This document shows positions 1 through 8,570 of a stretch of 11,160 bases of DNA, piece after piece. A model generated the notes under the pieces. That model saw nothing but the letters and a program-made list of their open reading frames with translations. It was not told the origin of the DNA and did not search any database. Each line of letters begins with the position of its first letter. Positions within the stretch are counted from its first letter, which is position 1. The translations under genes and the position numbers were made by a program. The stretch spans positions 1 to 11,160 of the forward strand of contig JAABQE010000232.1 in the NCBI GenBank assembly GCA_011391655.1, given 5' to 3'. Origin of the DNA: Hydrogenophilales bacterium. GTDB lineage: Bacteria; Pseudomonadota; Gammaproteobacteria; Burkholderiales; Thiobacillaceae.

Positions 1-3217
<3,217 letters not shown>

Positions 3218-3229
3218 ACCCGCCGGTTT

Positions 3230-3254
3230 CGCGATGGCGGCCACCGCCATCGCG
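3230..3254 (+). terminator. GC-rich hairpin after gltD
   Basis: A perfect 11-bp inverted repeat (CGCGATGGCGG / CCGCCATCGCG) with a 3-base loop starts 13 bases after the gltD stop. It is followed by CTTACCC rather than a T-run, so it is not a classical intrinsic terminator. It may be a weak terminator, a 3'-end stabiliser of the gltBD mRNA, or a boundary that lets some reading through into the kinase gene. It overlaps an upstream in-frame ATG of the kinase frame (3234), which is one reason to place the kinase start further down. Confidence 0.5.
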
Positions 3255-3302
3255 CTTACCCAATCGGGGTATGCTGCAACATTGCCCCCTCTCCCCGTCC
3301 GG

Positions 3303-4745
3303 ATGCTTTCAGGCCGCTACTATCCCCGCTCGTTCACCATCCTGGTCATTGTCGCCATGGGTGTGCTCATCGTGCCGCTGGCCAGCGGCCTGATCAACGT
3401 GGTGCATGTGTTGCAGGGCGTGGTCGACACCCAGCGCCAGTTCACCCGCAACAGTCTTGCTATTACCCGCGAGGTGCGGCAGGTCGTCGAATCGGTCAGC
3501 CAGTTGCAACGCACCGCCGGTCAATATCATTTGCTGCAGGACGCTGAGTTTGGCAGCGCGCTGCGGATGCGCTTCAACGAATTGCAAACGCAGCTGGCGC
3601 ACCTCGACACGCAACCGGTCGATGTGCCGTCGCACGCCACCCTGGCCGCATTGCAGGCGCGCAGCCAGGCGTTGTATCGCCAGCTGCGGCCTGGCACCTT
3701 TCTCGACAGCGCGGGATTTAATGCGCTCGCGCCAGAATTCGATGCGCTGCATGCCGCCGCCCGCACCTTGCTGACCCAGGCCGACGCCGCCGTGCAAAAC
3801 GAGTTGCAGACGCTGGAAACGACCGTGCAAGCCACCCGGCAACGGCTGATCCTGCTGGCGTTGGCGCTGATTCCGTTGACACTGCTGCTGGCCGCGGTTT
3901 TTTCCTGGATGATCAACCGTCCGATCAAGCAGCTCAAAGCCTCGATCCAGCAGCTTGGCCGGGCCGACCTGAGGCCGTTGCAGGCGATCAGCGGGCCGCA
4001 GGACATCGTCGAACTGGGGCGCGAAATCGACTGGCTGCGGCAACGCCTGCAGGCGCTGGAAGAACAGAAACTGCGCTTCCTGCGCCATGTGTCGCACGAA
4101 CTGAAAACCCCGCTTGCTTCGCTGCGTGAAGGCGTGGCGCTGCTGGACGATGAACTGGCCGGCAACCTCAACGCACGCCAGCGCACGATAGTCGGCATCA
4201 TGGACGGCAGCAGCCGCGACCTGCAAAAGCGCATCGAGGACCTGATCCGTTACGGCAGCCTGGTGCACGACGCCACGCTGCCGCCCACTGCCCCGCTGCA
4301 AGAACTGGCCGATGTGCTCGACAGCGTGCTGGCGCGCCACCGGCTCGCACTCGACGCCCGCCATCTTCGGGTCGACCGGCAGCTGGCCGCCCCCATGCTG
4401 CACGCCGACCGGGGTCAGCTGGAAACCGTGCTCGACAACCTGCTGTCCAATGCAATCAAATTCAGCCCCGACGAAGGACACATCCTGATTCGCAGTGAAC
4501 TTTCCAGCGGTGCATCCATCCTTGATGTGTGCGACCAGAGCGGCGGTATCCCACACGCCGAGCGCAACCGAGTTTTCGAGCCTTTTTTCCAGGGCGCGCG
4601 CCAACCCGACAGCGCGGTCAAAGGAAGCGGCCTGGGGCTGTCGATCGTGCGTGAAACGCTGCTGGCCGCCGGCGGACAGATCGAGATCATCGACAGCCCG
4701 CCCTGGACAACCTGTTTTCGTACAACCTGGCCCTTGCCGCAATGA
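3303..4745 (+). CDS. glrK: Sensor histidine kinase, GlrK/QseE type
   Basis: This inner-membrane sensor kinase (480 residues) is predicted to phosphorylate the response regulator at 5215-6567. TM1 is at about residues 11-33, followed by a periplasmic helical domain at about 34-180. TM2 is at about 182-205 and a HAMP segment follows (MINRPIKQLKASI). The dimerisation/phosphoacceptor motif HVSHELKTP has the acceptor His265. The ATPase domain has an N box DNLLSNAIKFSP (Asp378 to Asn383), a G1 box DQSGGIP (411-417) and a G2 box GSGLGLSIV (441-449). In G1 the first glycine of DxGxG is serine. The frame is open from 3234, but that start overlaps a hairpin and adds no family-like sequence, so I chose the ATG at 3303. 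The type is called mainly from gene order: kinase, QseG-like lipoprotein and GlrR-like regulator, as in enterobacterial glrK-qseG-glrR. The stop overlaps the next ATG (ATGA). Confidence 0.88.
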   Translation: MLSGRYYPRSFTILVIVAMGVLIVPLASGLINVVHVLQGVVDTQRQFTRNSLAITREVRQVVESVSQLQRTAGQYHLLQDAEFGSALRMRFNELQTQLAHLDTQPVDVPSHATLAALQARSQALYRQLRPGTFLDSAGFNALAPEFDALHAAARTLLTQADAAVQNELQTLETTVQATRQRLILLALALIPLTLLLAAVFSWMINRPIKQLKASIQQLGRADLRPLQAISGPQDIVELGREIDWLRQRLQALEEQKLRFLRHVSHELKTPLASLREGVALLDDELAGNLNARQRTIVGIMDGSSRDLQKRIEDLIRYGSLVHDATLPPTAPLQELADVLDSVLARHRLALDARHLRVDRQLAAPMLHADRGQLETVLDNLLSNAIKFSPDEGHILIRSELSSGASILDVCDQSGGIPHAERNRVFEPFFQGARQPDSAVKGSGLGLSIVRETLLAAGGQIEIIDSPPWTTCFRTTWPLPQ

Positions 4746-5218
4746 CATATAAAACTGTTCTGCTTGCCGCGCTTCTGCTGGCACTCGGCGCGTGTTCTGT
4801 CCAGCCCCAGTCCGAGCGGCCGGCGCCCCGCCCCGGCCCCGTCGCGCCAGCCGTGCCGGCGTTATTGACCGATCTTGCACGGGTGGCGAACCTTGCTCCC
4901 GAGCAGCGGCGGCGTGAACTGGCTGCGCTGGAAAACGGCCGTCGCCTTGACGACGCCAAGCGGTTTCAGCTGGCGGCCTTGCTCGAACGCGAGGACAGCG
5001 TCGACGCGTTTGAGCGCGGCCTCAAGGCGCTGGCCGCGATAGAAGAAACCGATTCCCGCACGCAGGCGCTGGTCGACTTGTTGAAACGCTCGCTCAAGGC
5101 CCGCCTCGAGCTCAAACAGCAAACCGCGCGCGCGGACGAATTGCAGGACAAGCTCGATCAGATCAAGGCGCTGGAAAAATCCCTGCAACAGCGCAGCACG
5201 CCAGGCAAAGCACCATGA
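4742..5218 (+). CDS. qseG: QseG-like lipoprotein of the GlrKR operon
   Basis: A small predicted lipoprotein (158 residues) lies between the kinase and regulator and overlaps both by ATGA, so the three are translated as one unit. The signal sequence MTYKTVLLAALLLALGAC ends in a lipobox with Cys18. A proline-rich linker (about 22-40) follows, then a helical region. The C-terminus from about residue 115 is heptad-like and charged (LELKQQTARADELQDKLDQI), consistent with a coiled coil. The ending ALEKSLQQRS resembles the tail I recall for QseG proteins. In enterobacteria QseG is an outer-membrane lipoprotein that contacts and stimulates the kinase, so the same role is inferred here. At 158 residues it is shorter than E. 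coli QseG (about 237 as I recall). Residue 19 after the Cys is Ser, not Asp, which agrees with outer-membrane sorting. Sequence similarity alone is weak; context carries the call. Confidence 0.78.
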   Translation: MTYKTVLLAALLLALGACSVQPQSERPAPRPGPVAPAVPALLTDLARVANLAPEQRRRELAALENGRRLDDAKRFQLAALLEREDSVDAFERGLKALAAIEETDSRTQALVDLLKRSLKARLELKQQTARADELQDKLDQIKALEKSLQQRSTPGKAP

Positions 5219-6567
5219 AAAAGCCCGCCATTCTGGTTGTCGACGATGATGCGTCGCTGCGCGAACTGATTACCCTGCGGCTGGAAGCCAACGGTTTCCG
5301 GGTCGAAGCGGTAGGCAGCGGCGAGGCCGCGCTGGCGCAGCTGTCGGTGACGCGGCCCGACGCCGTGCTGACCGACATGCAGATGGCCGGCATGGACGGC
5401 ATGGCGCTGTTTCGCGCCATTCACGCGCGTGACCCGTCGCTGCCGGTGGTCGTGCTGACCGCACACGGCTCCATTCCGGACGCCGTCGCCGCCACCCAGC
5501 AGGGCCTGTTCGGCTATCTGACCAAGCCCTACGACGCCGCGACGCTGGTCGCTTTGCTGAAGCGCGCCACCCTGCTGGCGGGCAGCAGCCCCGATACGGG
5601 CGACGACAGCTGGCGCAGCGAAATTCTCACCGCCAGTCCGGCGATGGACACGCTGCTGGCCGAAGCACTGCTGGCCGCGCAAAGCGAAGCCGCGCTGCTG
5701 ATCCAGGGCGAATCGGGCACCGGTAAGGAGTTGCTGGCGCGCGCCATTCACCGCGCCAGTCCGCGCCGGGCCAAGCCGTTCGTCGCGATCAACTGCGGCG
5801 CGATTCCTGCCGAGTTGCTCGAATCGGAACTGTTCGGCCACATGAAAGGCGCGTTCACCGGGGCGGGGCGCGACCATCCGGGCCTGTTCCTCAGCGCGCA
5901 CGGCGGCACCGTGTTTCTGGACGAGATCGGCGACATGCCCGCGCCCTTGCAGGTCAAGCTCTTGCGCGTGCTGCAGGAAGGCGAGGTGCGGCCGGTGGGC
6001 GCAACCGAAACGCGTGCGGTGGACGTGCGCATCCTGTCGGCCACCCATCGCAATCTGGAAGAGGCGATCGTCAGCGGCGAGTTTCGCGAAGACCTGTATT
6101 ACCGCCTCAACGTGGTCAACCTGACGCTGCCGCCGCTGCGTGAACGGCGCGAAGACATCCCGCTGCTGGCACGCCATTTTCTCACCGTACTGACCGAGAA
6201 ATACCGCCGCCGCATCCACGGCTTTGCCCCCGAGGCGCTGGAAATGCTGGTAGCGGCCGACTGGCCCGGCAATATCCGCCAGCTGCACAACGTGCTGGAG
6301 CAGTGCTGTGCGCTGTGCACCACCTCGACCATCCCGGCCAGCCTGGTGGCGCGCGCCCTGCGCGACAAACCGGCCGACATCCAGCCGCTGGCAGAGGCGC
6401 GGGCGGCGTTTGAGCGCGACTACTTGATCACGCTGCTGAAGCTGACGCGCGGCCAGGTCAGCGAAGTGGCGCGGCTGGCGGGGCGCAACCGCACCGAGGT
6501 CTACCGGCTGCTCGAACGCCACGGCCTGACGCCTGCCCTGTTCAAGGATCGCGACCAAACCGGCTGA
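5215..6567 (+). CDS. glrR: Sigma-54-dependent response regulator, GlrR/QseF type
   Basis: This 450-residue NtrC-family activator binds upstream sites and uses ATP hydrolysis to open sigma-54 promoters. The receiver domain spans about 1-120, with an acidic pocket at Asp10-12, phosphoacceptor Asp54 and Lys104. The AAA+ domain spans about 138-375. It has Walker A GESGTGKE (165-172), the sigma-54-contacting GAFTGA loop (212-217), Walker B GTVFLDEIGD (231-240) and a sensor II region GNIRQLHNV (352-360). A Fis-type helix-turn-helix lies at about 410-438. Its core AGRNRTEVYRLLERHGL closely resembles the end of E. coli GlrR as I remember it (AGRNRTE.Y.LL.RH), so the operator may also be conserved. 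Exact TGTC-N10-GACA operators in nearby intergenic regions support this. The ATG at 5215 overlaps the qseG stop. All catalytic motifs are intact, so the protein should be active. In enterobacteria the following gene is glnB; here it is a DUF1328-like gene. Confidence 0.93.
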   Translation: MKKPAILVVDDDASLRELITLRLEANGFRVEAVGSGEAALAQLSVTRPDAVLTDMQMAGMDGMALFRAIHARDPSLPVVVLTAHGSIPDAVAATQQGLFGYLTKPYDAATLVALLKRATLLAGSSPDTGDDSWRSEILTASPAMDTLLAEALLAAQSEAALLIQGESGTGKELLARAIHRASPRRAKPFVAINCGAIPAELLESELFGHMKGAFTGAGRDHPGLFLSAHGGTVFLDEIGDMPAPLQVKLLRVLQEGEVRPVGATETRAVDVRILSATHRNLEEAIVSGEFREDLYYRLNVVNLTLPPLRERREDIPLLARHFLTVLTEKYRRRIHGFAPEALEMLVAADWPGNIRQLHNVLEQCCALCTTSTIPASLVARALRDKPADIQPLAEARAAFERDYLITLLKLTRGQVSEVARLAGRNRTEVYRLLERHGLTPALFKDRDQTG

Positions 6568-6568
6568 A

Positions 6569-6586
6569 TGTCGGGTACAGGCGACG
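6569..6586. promoter_or_regulatory. Putative GlrR-type operator of the DUF1328-like gene (one mismatch)
   Basis: TGTC-N10-GACG matches the palindrome TGTC-N10-GACA at 7 of 8 fixed bases. Its centre is 85 bp upstream of the -24 GG at 6662, exactly the offset of the proximal site at the bactofilin promoter. It begins 2 bases after the glrR stop. It partly overlaps a separate inverted repeat ACAGGCG / CGCCTGT (6577-6593, 3-base loop). That hairpin could end the glrR transcript but has no T-run. On its own the match is weak; the spacing is what makes it credible. Confidence 0.5.
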
Positions 6587-6659
6587 CGCCTGTGTTCGCG
6601 GGCGCGGCCTGTTCGTCACCCGGCGGGCTACCCGTCTGATTCAAAAGCGAATTGTGTGT

Positions 6660-6676
6660 CTGGCACGACCCCTGCA
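6660..6676 (+). promoter_or_regulatory. Sigma-54 promoter of the DUF1328-like gene
   Basis: CTGGCACGACCCCTGCA matches the sigma-54 consensus YTGGCACG-N4-TTGCW at every fixed base but one (CTGC for TTGC). The invariant GG (6662-6663) and GC (6674-6675) are separated by exactly 10 bases. Transcription would start near 6687, giving a leader of about 40 bases to the ATG at 6727. It lies 93 bases after the stop of glrR, which encodes a sigma-54 activator. Confidence 0.85.
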
Positions 6677-6726
6677 ATGGAGTGGGAACGCCATCGTGCG
6701 TTTATCCATGTTGAAAGGGGGACGTC

Positions 6727-6894
6727 ATGTTTGGATGGGCCGTTACATTTCTGATCGTCGCCATCGTCGGCGGCACGTTTGGCTTTGCCGTCGCAGCAGG
6801 CACCGCAGCCTGGATCGCCATTGCGCTGTTTGTTGCGGCGGTGGCGGGCTTGCTGGTGCTGCTGGCCATGAACCGGCAGCCGCCACCGGTTTAG
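6727..6894 (+). CDS. Small membrane protein, DUF1328 (YtjA)-like
   Basis: A 55-residue very hydrophobic protein with two predicted membrane segments (about 4-24 and 27-47) and a short polar tail NRQPPPV. The opening MFGWAVTFLIVAIVGGTFGF, followed by AAGTAAWIAIALF, has the shape of DUF1328/UPF0391 (E. coli YtjA) proteins, although the tail is atypical, so the family call is moderate. Function is unknown; the family is often linked to envelope or osmotic stress. A strong ribosome site (GAAAGGGGG, 6713-6721) ends 5 bases before the ATG, which fixes the start. It is a single-gene unit: a sigma-54 promoter lies ahead of it (6660-6676) and an intrinsic terminator follows 20 bases after the stop. 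A larger frame reading through this region out of phase is not a gene. Position directly after the sigma-54 regulator operon suggests it is a direct target. Confidence 0.82.
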   Translation: MFGWAVTFLIVAIVGGTFGFAVAAGTAAWIAIALFVAAVAGLLVLLAMNRQPPPV

Positions 6895-6914
6895 CCCGCC
6901 TGCGTTTTGCGACC

Positions 6915-6937
6915 GGGGAGCCTGGCTCCCCTTTTTT
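6915..6937 (+). terminator. Rho-independent terminator of the DUF1328-like gene
   Basis: GGGGAGC, a 3-base loop CTG, then GCTCCCC and a run of six T (6932-6937). This is a textbook intrinsic terminator and it separates the DUF1328-like transcript from the EF-hand promoter region. The following 6938-7206 stretch holds no convincing gene, only the regulatory sites listed separately. Confidence 0.9.
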
Positions 6938-6964
6938 GCGCGTGTTCAACGCAACTGCACCGGT

Positions 6965-6982
6965 TGTCGCCCACACCAGACA
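6965..6982. promoter_or_regulatory. GlrR-type operator, distal site of the EF-hand promoter (exact)
   Basis: TGTCGCCCACACCAGACA is an exact TGTC-N10-GACA palindrome. Its centre is about 159 bp upstream of the -24 GG of the sigma-54 promoter at 7130-7146, and 63 bp (six helical turns) from the second site at 7028. That puts both on the same DNA face, as expected for a co-operating enhancer-binding protein. Confidence 0.7.
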
Positions 6983-7027
6983 GAAAAACCCAGCAAAAAC
7001 AATTGCATGGGAACCCTCGTATGAATC

Positions 7028-7045
7028 CGTCGCTGACGGGCGACA
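7028..7045. promoter_or_regulatory. GlrR-type operator, proximal site of the EF-hand promoter (one mismatch)
   Basis: CGTCGCTGACGGGCGACA matches TGTC-N10-GACA at 7 of 8 fixed bases. Its centre is 96 bp upstream of the -24 GG, one helical turn further than the 85 bp seen at the other two promoters. Confidence 0.6.
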
Positions 7046-7098
7046 GATTGCTGCCGACGCCGCCGCGCTGGCGGGCGCCGTTCCCCACAAAATTCCGG

Positions 7099-7111
7099 CA
7101 TCTAATTGATT
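7099..7111 (-). promoter_or_regulatory. Putative IHF site between operators and EF-hand promoter
   Basis: Read on the minus strand, AATCAATTAGATG matches the IHF core WATCAA-N4-TTR at all but one fixed base. It is centred about 27 bp upstream of the -24 GG and lies between the operators and the promoter, where IHF commonly bends DNA for sigma-54 activators. The surroundings are AT-rich compared with the rest of the window. A single weak motif, supported by position. Confidence 0.45.
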
Positions 7112-7129
7112 TAATGTGAGAAAACAGAG

Positions 7130-7146
7130 CTGGCACGGTCATCGCT
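7130..7146 (+). promoter_or_regulatory. Sigma-54 promoter of the EF-hand/lipoprotein unit
   Basis: CTGGCACGGTCATCGCT carries a perfect -24 element (CTGGCACG) and a -12 element TCGC (consensus TTGC) followed by T. The GG (7132-7133) and GC (7144-7145) are exactly 10 bases apart. The start would be near 7157, about 50 bases before the ATG at 7207. Confidence 0.82.
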
Positions 7147-7206
7147 TTATCCCCCGTCGAGTGCATCCGCATTCGAATTAATTTTAACGACAGGAGATAG
7201 ACCGAG

Positions 7207-7482
7207 ATGAACACTTTTGACACGCGTATCCGGAATGCGAGCATTGCCACCCTGCTGTGTGCTTTCGCCGCGGCGCAGGCCTGGGCCGCTTCGGACCAGC
7301 CGGATCTCAAGGCTTACGACCAGAACAGTGACGGCATGGTGAGCCTGGAGGAGTTTGTCGCCCAGGGCGGTAACGGCAAGGCTTTCATCGCTGGAGACGC
7401 CAACAGCGACAACGCCCTCAGCAGCGACGAATTGGTCAATGCCACCAACGCCACCGCCGCCACGGCGCCGCAAACCCCCTAA
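7207..7482 (+). CDS. Secreted two-EF-hand calcium-binding protein
   Basis: A 91-residue exported protein. A Sec signal peptide covers about residues 1-27 with a likely cut after AWA. Two EF-hand loops follow. The first, DQNSDGMVSLEE (38-49), has every ligand position occupied (D38, N40, D42, S46, E49) and the central Gly43. The second, DANSDNALSSDE (64-75), keeps D64, N66, D68, S72 and E75 but has Asn instead of the usual Gly at loop position 6. An Ala/Thr-rich tail ends the protein. It should bind calcium in the periplasm or outside the cell; what it signals to is unknown. The ribosome site AGGAG (7192-7196) lies a rather long 10 bases before the ATG. A sigma-54 promoter and paired GlrR-type operators precede it. 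The lipoprotein gene follows 74 bases later and may share the transcript. Confidence 0.88.
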   Translation: MNTFDTRIRNASIATLLCAFAAAQAWAASDQPDLKAYDQNSDGMVSLEEFVAQGGNGKAFIAGDANSDNALSSDELVNATNATAATAPQTP

Positions 7483-7501
7483 CGCTGATCGCCCATTCTA
7501 A

Positions 7502-7534
7502 CTGGCCGGACGCGCCCACACCGCTGCCGGCCAG
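7502..7534. other. Intercistronic inverted repeat
   Basis: A perfect 8-bp inverted repeat CTGGCCGG / CCGGCCAG with a 17-base loop fills the gap between the EF-hand gene and the lipoprotein gene. No T-run follows, so termination is unlikely. It could stabilise the upstream mRNA or set the ratio of the two products. Confidence 0.4.
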
Positions 7535-7556
7535 CCCGAATCACACAGGAGCACTT

Positions 7557-7880
7557 ATGCGCAAGACCATGCAACACCTCGATGACGAACACATGCGCTT
7601 ATACGAGTGGAGCGGTGCCGGAACCGGTTTCACTGTCCCGGCAAAATCGAAACGCACGCATTCCTGGCACGCCTCCTACAGCGTGCTGGCCGTGATGACC
7701 AGTCTGCTGATCCTGAGCGGCTGCAATTCCAAGAGTCCAGCCGAATCAGCGAACGAGCAGGCAGTAGGGGAAATCAAAATGAAGGAGGGGGCGCTGTATG
7801 AAGAAGCCACGTCGAGTCCGGCAGTTGCCGAGTCGCCGGAAGCAGCTGGGTACGCGATGGGTGAGGTGCCGGCTGAGTAA
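7557..7880 (+). CDS. Small predicted lipoprotein of unknown family
   Basis: A 107-residue protein I do not recognise. A polar, basic N-terminal stretch (about 1-40, with KSKR at 30-33) precedes a hydrophobic segment SVLAVMTSLLIL (42-53). A lipobox-like LSGC follows with Cys56, then a hydrophilic acidic tail rich in Ala, Glu and Ser. If Cys56 is lipidated, the signal region is unusually long. A start at the internal ATG 7695 would leave almost no n-region, so a long signal or an N-terminal membrane anchor is likelier. The start at 7557 is favoured by AGGAG (7547-7551) 5 bases upstream. It lies downstream of the EF-hand gene on the same strand, with no promoter seen between them, so I infer co-expression and an envelope role. 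Coding is plausible but rests on the ribosome site and lipobox, not on a known domain. Confidence 0.6.
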   Translation: MRKTMQHLDDEHMRLYEWSGAGTGFTVPAKSKRTHSWHASYSVLAVMTSLLILSGCNSKSPAESANEQAVGEIKMKEGALYEEATSSPAVAESPEAAGYAMGEVPAE

Positions 7881-7925
7881 CCCGGTGGCCAGCCTGACAG
7901 GAACCCGCGCTATCGATGAACGCGC

Positions 7926-7944
7926 GGTGCGGCGATACCGCACC
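7926..7944. other. Hairpin downstream of the lipoprotein gene
   Basis: GGTGCGG and CCGCACC pair perfectly (7 bp) around the loop CGATA. There is no T-run. It lies in the gene-free 7881-8021 stretch ahead of the bidirectional terminator and may protect the 3' end of the lipoprotein mRNA. Confidence 0.3.
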
Positions 7945-8021
7945 CAGCGGCGCATCAAAAACAGGGCGTGCCGCCACTGGCTGGTTTGACTCACGGCATC
8001 AGCCGCTATGCGGAGGTAAAA

Positions 8022-8043
8022 AAAGAGCCCCACTGGGCTCTTT
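8022..8043. terminator. Bidirectional terminator between convergent units
   Basis: AAAGAGCCC, loop CACT, then GGGCTCTTT: a perfect 9-bp stem. On the minus strand the stem is followed by a long T-run (the A-run at 8018-8024), making a strong terminator for the DUF805 gene that ends at 8058. On the plus strand it ends in TTTG, a weaker stop for the EF-hand/lipoprotein unit. Confidence 0.85.
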
Positions 8044-8057
8044 GTTCGCACTGCACG

Positions 8058-8429
8058 TCAAGCCGTCACCCCTTTGGGATTGGCGCCGTACTGGTTATCA
8101 CTGGGCTGGCTGTCGAGCAGCATGAAAACCAGCAGCACGATTACGCCGATCAGCGGAATCAGGCCAATCAATATCCACCAGCCGGTGCGGTCGGTGTCGT
8201 GCAGGCGGCGCACCGTCACCGCCAGGCTTGGAATCAAAACCGCCAGCGAGTAGACGCCGCTCAACAGTCCCATGCCCAGTTCGGCGTCGAGACTGCCGGT
8301 CATGTAATCGACCACGGTCAGCACCAGGCTGGCGATTAGGTTGAACAGAATGAAGAACCAGTATTCCTTGCGCCGGGCGCGCCCCTTGAATACGGCGTAT
8401 TGCTTGAGAACGCTGAGATACCAGTTCAT
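8058..8429 (-). CDS. DUF805 family inner-membrane protein
   Basis: A 123-residue membrane protein of the DUF805 (E. coli YhaH/YhaI-like) family. The N-terminal signature is typical: an opening MNWYLSVLKQYAVFKGRARRKEYW, described here in parts as an aromatic start (1-5), then FKGRARRKEYW (14-24). Membrane helices run at about 23-42, 52-72 and 84-105, with a conserved charged turn VRRLHDTDRTGWW (73-85) between the last two. The polar tail carries QYGANPKG, common in the family. Molecular function is unknown. The frame is open to 8468, but the ATG at 8429 gives the family-like N-terminus and has AGGG about 7 bases upstream. The gene runs toward the bidirectional terminator at 8022-8043. The 141 bases between it and nnrD hold no operator or promoter I can recognise with confidence. 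Confidence 0.88.
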   Translation of the reverse strand: MNWYLSVLKQYAVFKGRARRKEYWFFILFNLIASLVLTVVDYMTGSLDAELGMGLLSGVYSLAVLIPSLAVTVRRLHDTDRTGWWILIGLIPLIGVIVLLVFMLLDSQPSDNQYGANPKGVTA

Positions 8430-8570
8430 GTTTTTCCCTGTTGGAGTGAGCCTTGGCGGTGTGACCAATATTGTTATTTTCGGCCGATCCGCAGAGGCGC
8501 GAATTCAGCAGTCCGCAACGATACACCGCACGCCATGCGCACACTAATTTCAGGTGCGGACGCTGCTCAC

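Noticed and set aside
3270..3275. TATGCT as a sigma-70 -10 box for the kinase operon
   Set aside because: No -35 element lies at about 17 bp and there is no extended -10 TG, so the support is too weak to list.
3234..3302. Upstream ATG (3234) as the kinase start
   Set aside because: It lies inside the gltD hairpin, has no ribosome site, and adds 23 residues unlike a kinase N-terminus; the ATG at 3303 leads directly into TM1.
4623..4640. TGTC-N10-GAAA near-match to the operator inside the kinase gene
   Set aside because: It encodes the G2 box region, has one mismatch and lies in coding sequence with no promoter at the usual distance.
3309..4880. Long minus-strand open frame (523 codons) opposite the kinase
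   Set aside because: It is a Gln/Arg-rich antisense shadow; the plus strand has complete histidine kinase motifs.
5158..6558. Long minus-strand open frame (466 codons) opposite glrR
   Set aside because: Antisense shadow of GC-rich coding sequence; no recognisable domain, and the plus-strand AAA+ protein is intact.
6587..6660. IHF site at the DUF1328-like promoter
   Set aside because: The only AT-rich stretch (around 6640-6656) differs from the IHF core at three or more fixed positions.
6654..7109. 151-codon plus frame across 6654-7109
   Set aside because: It crosses a sigma-54 promoter and an intrinsic terminator, is Arg-rich, and is out of phase with the well-supported 55-residue gene.
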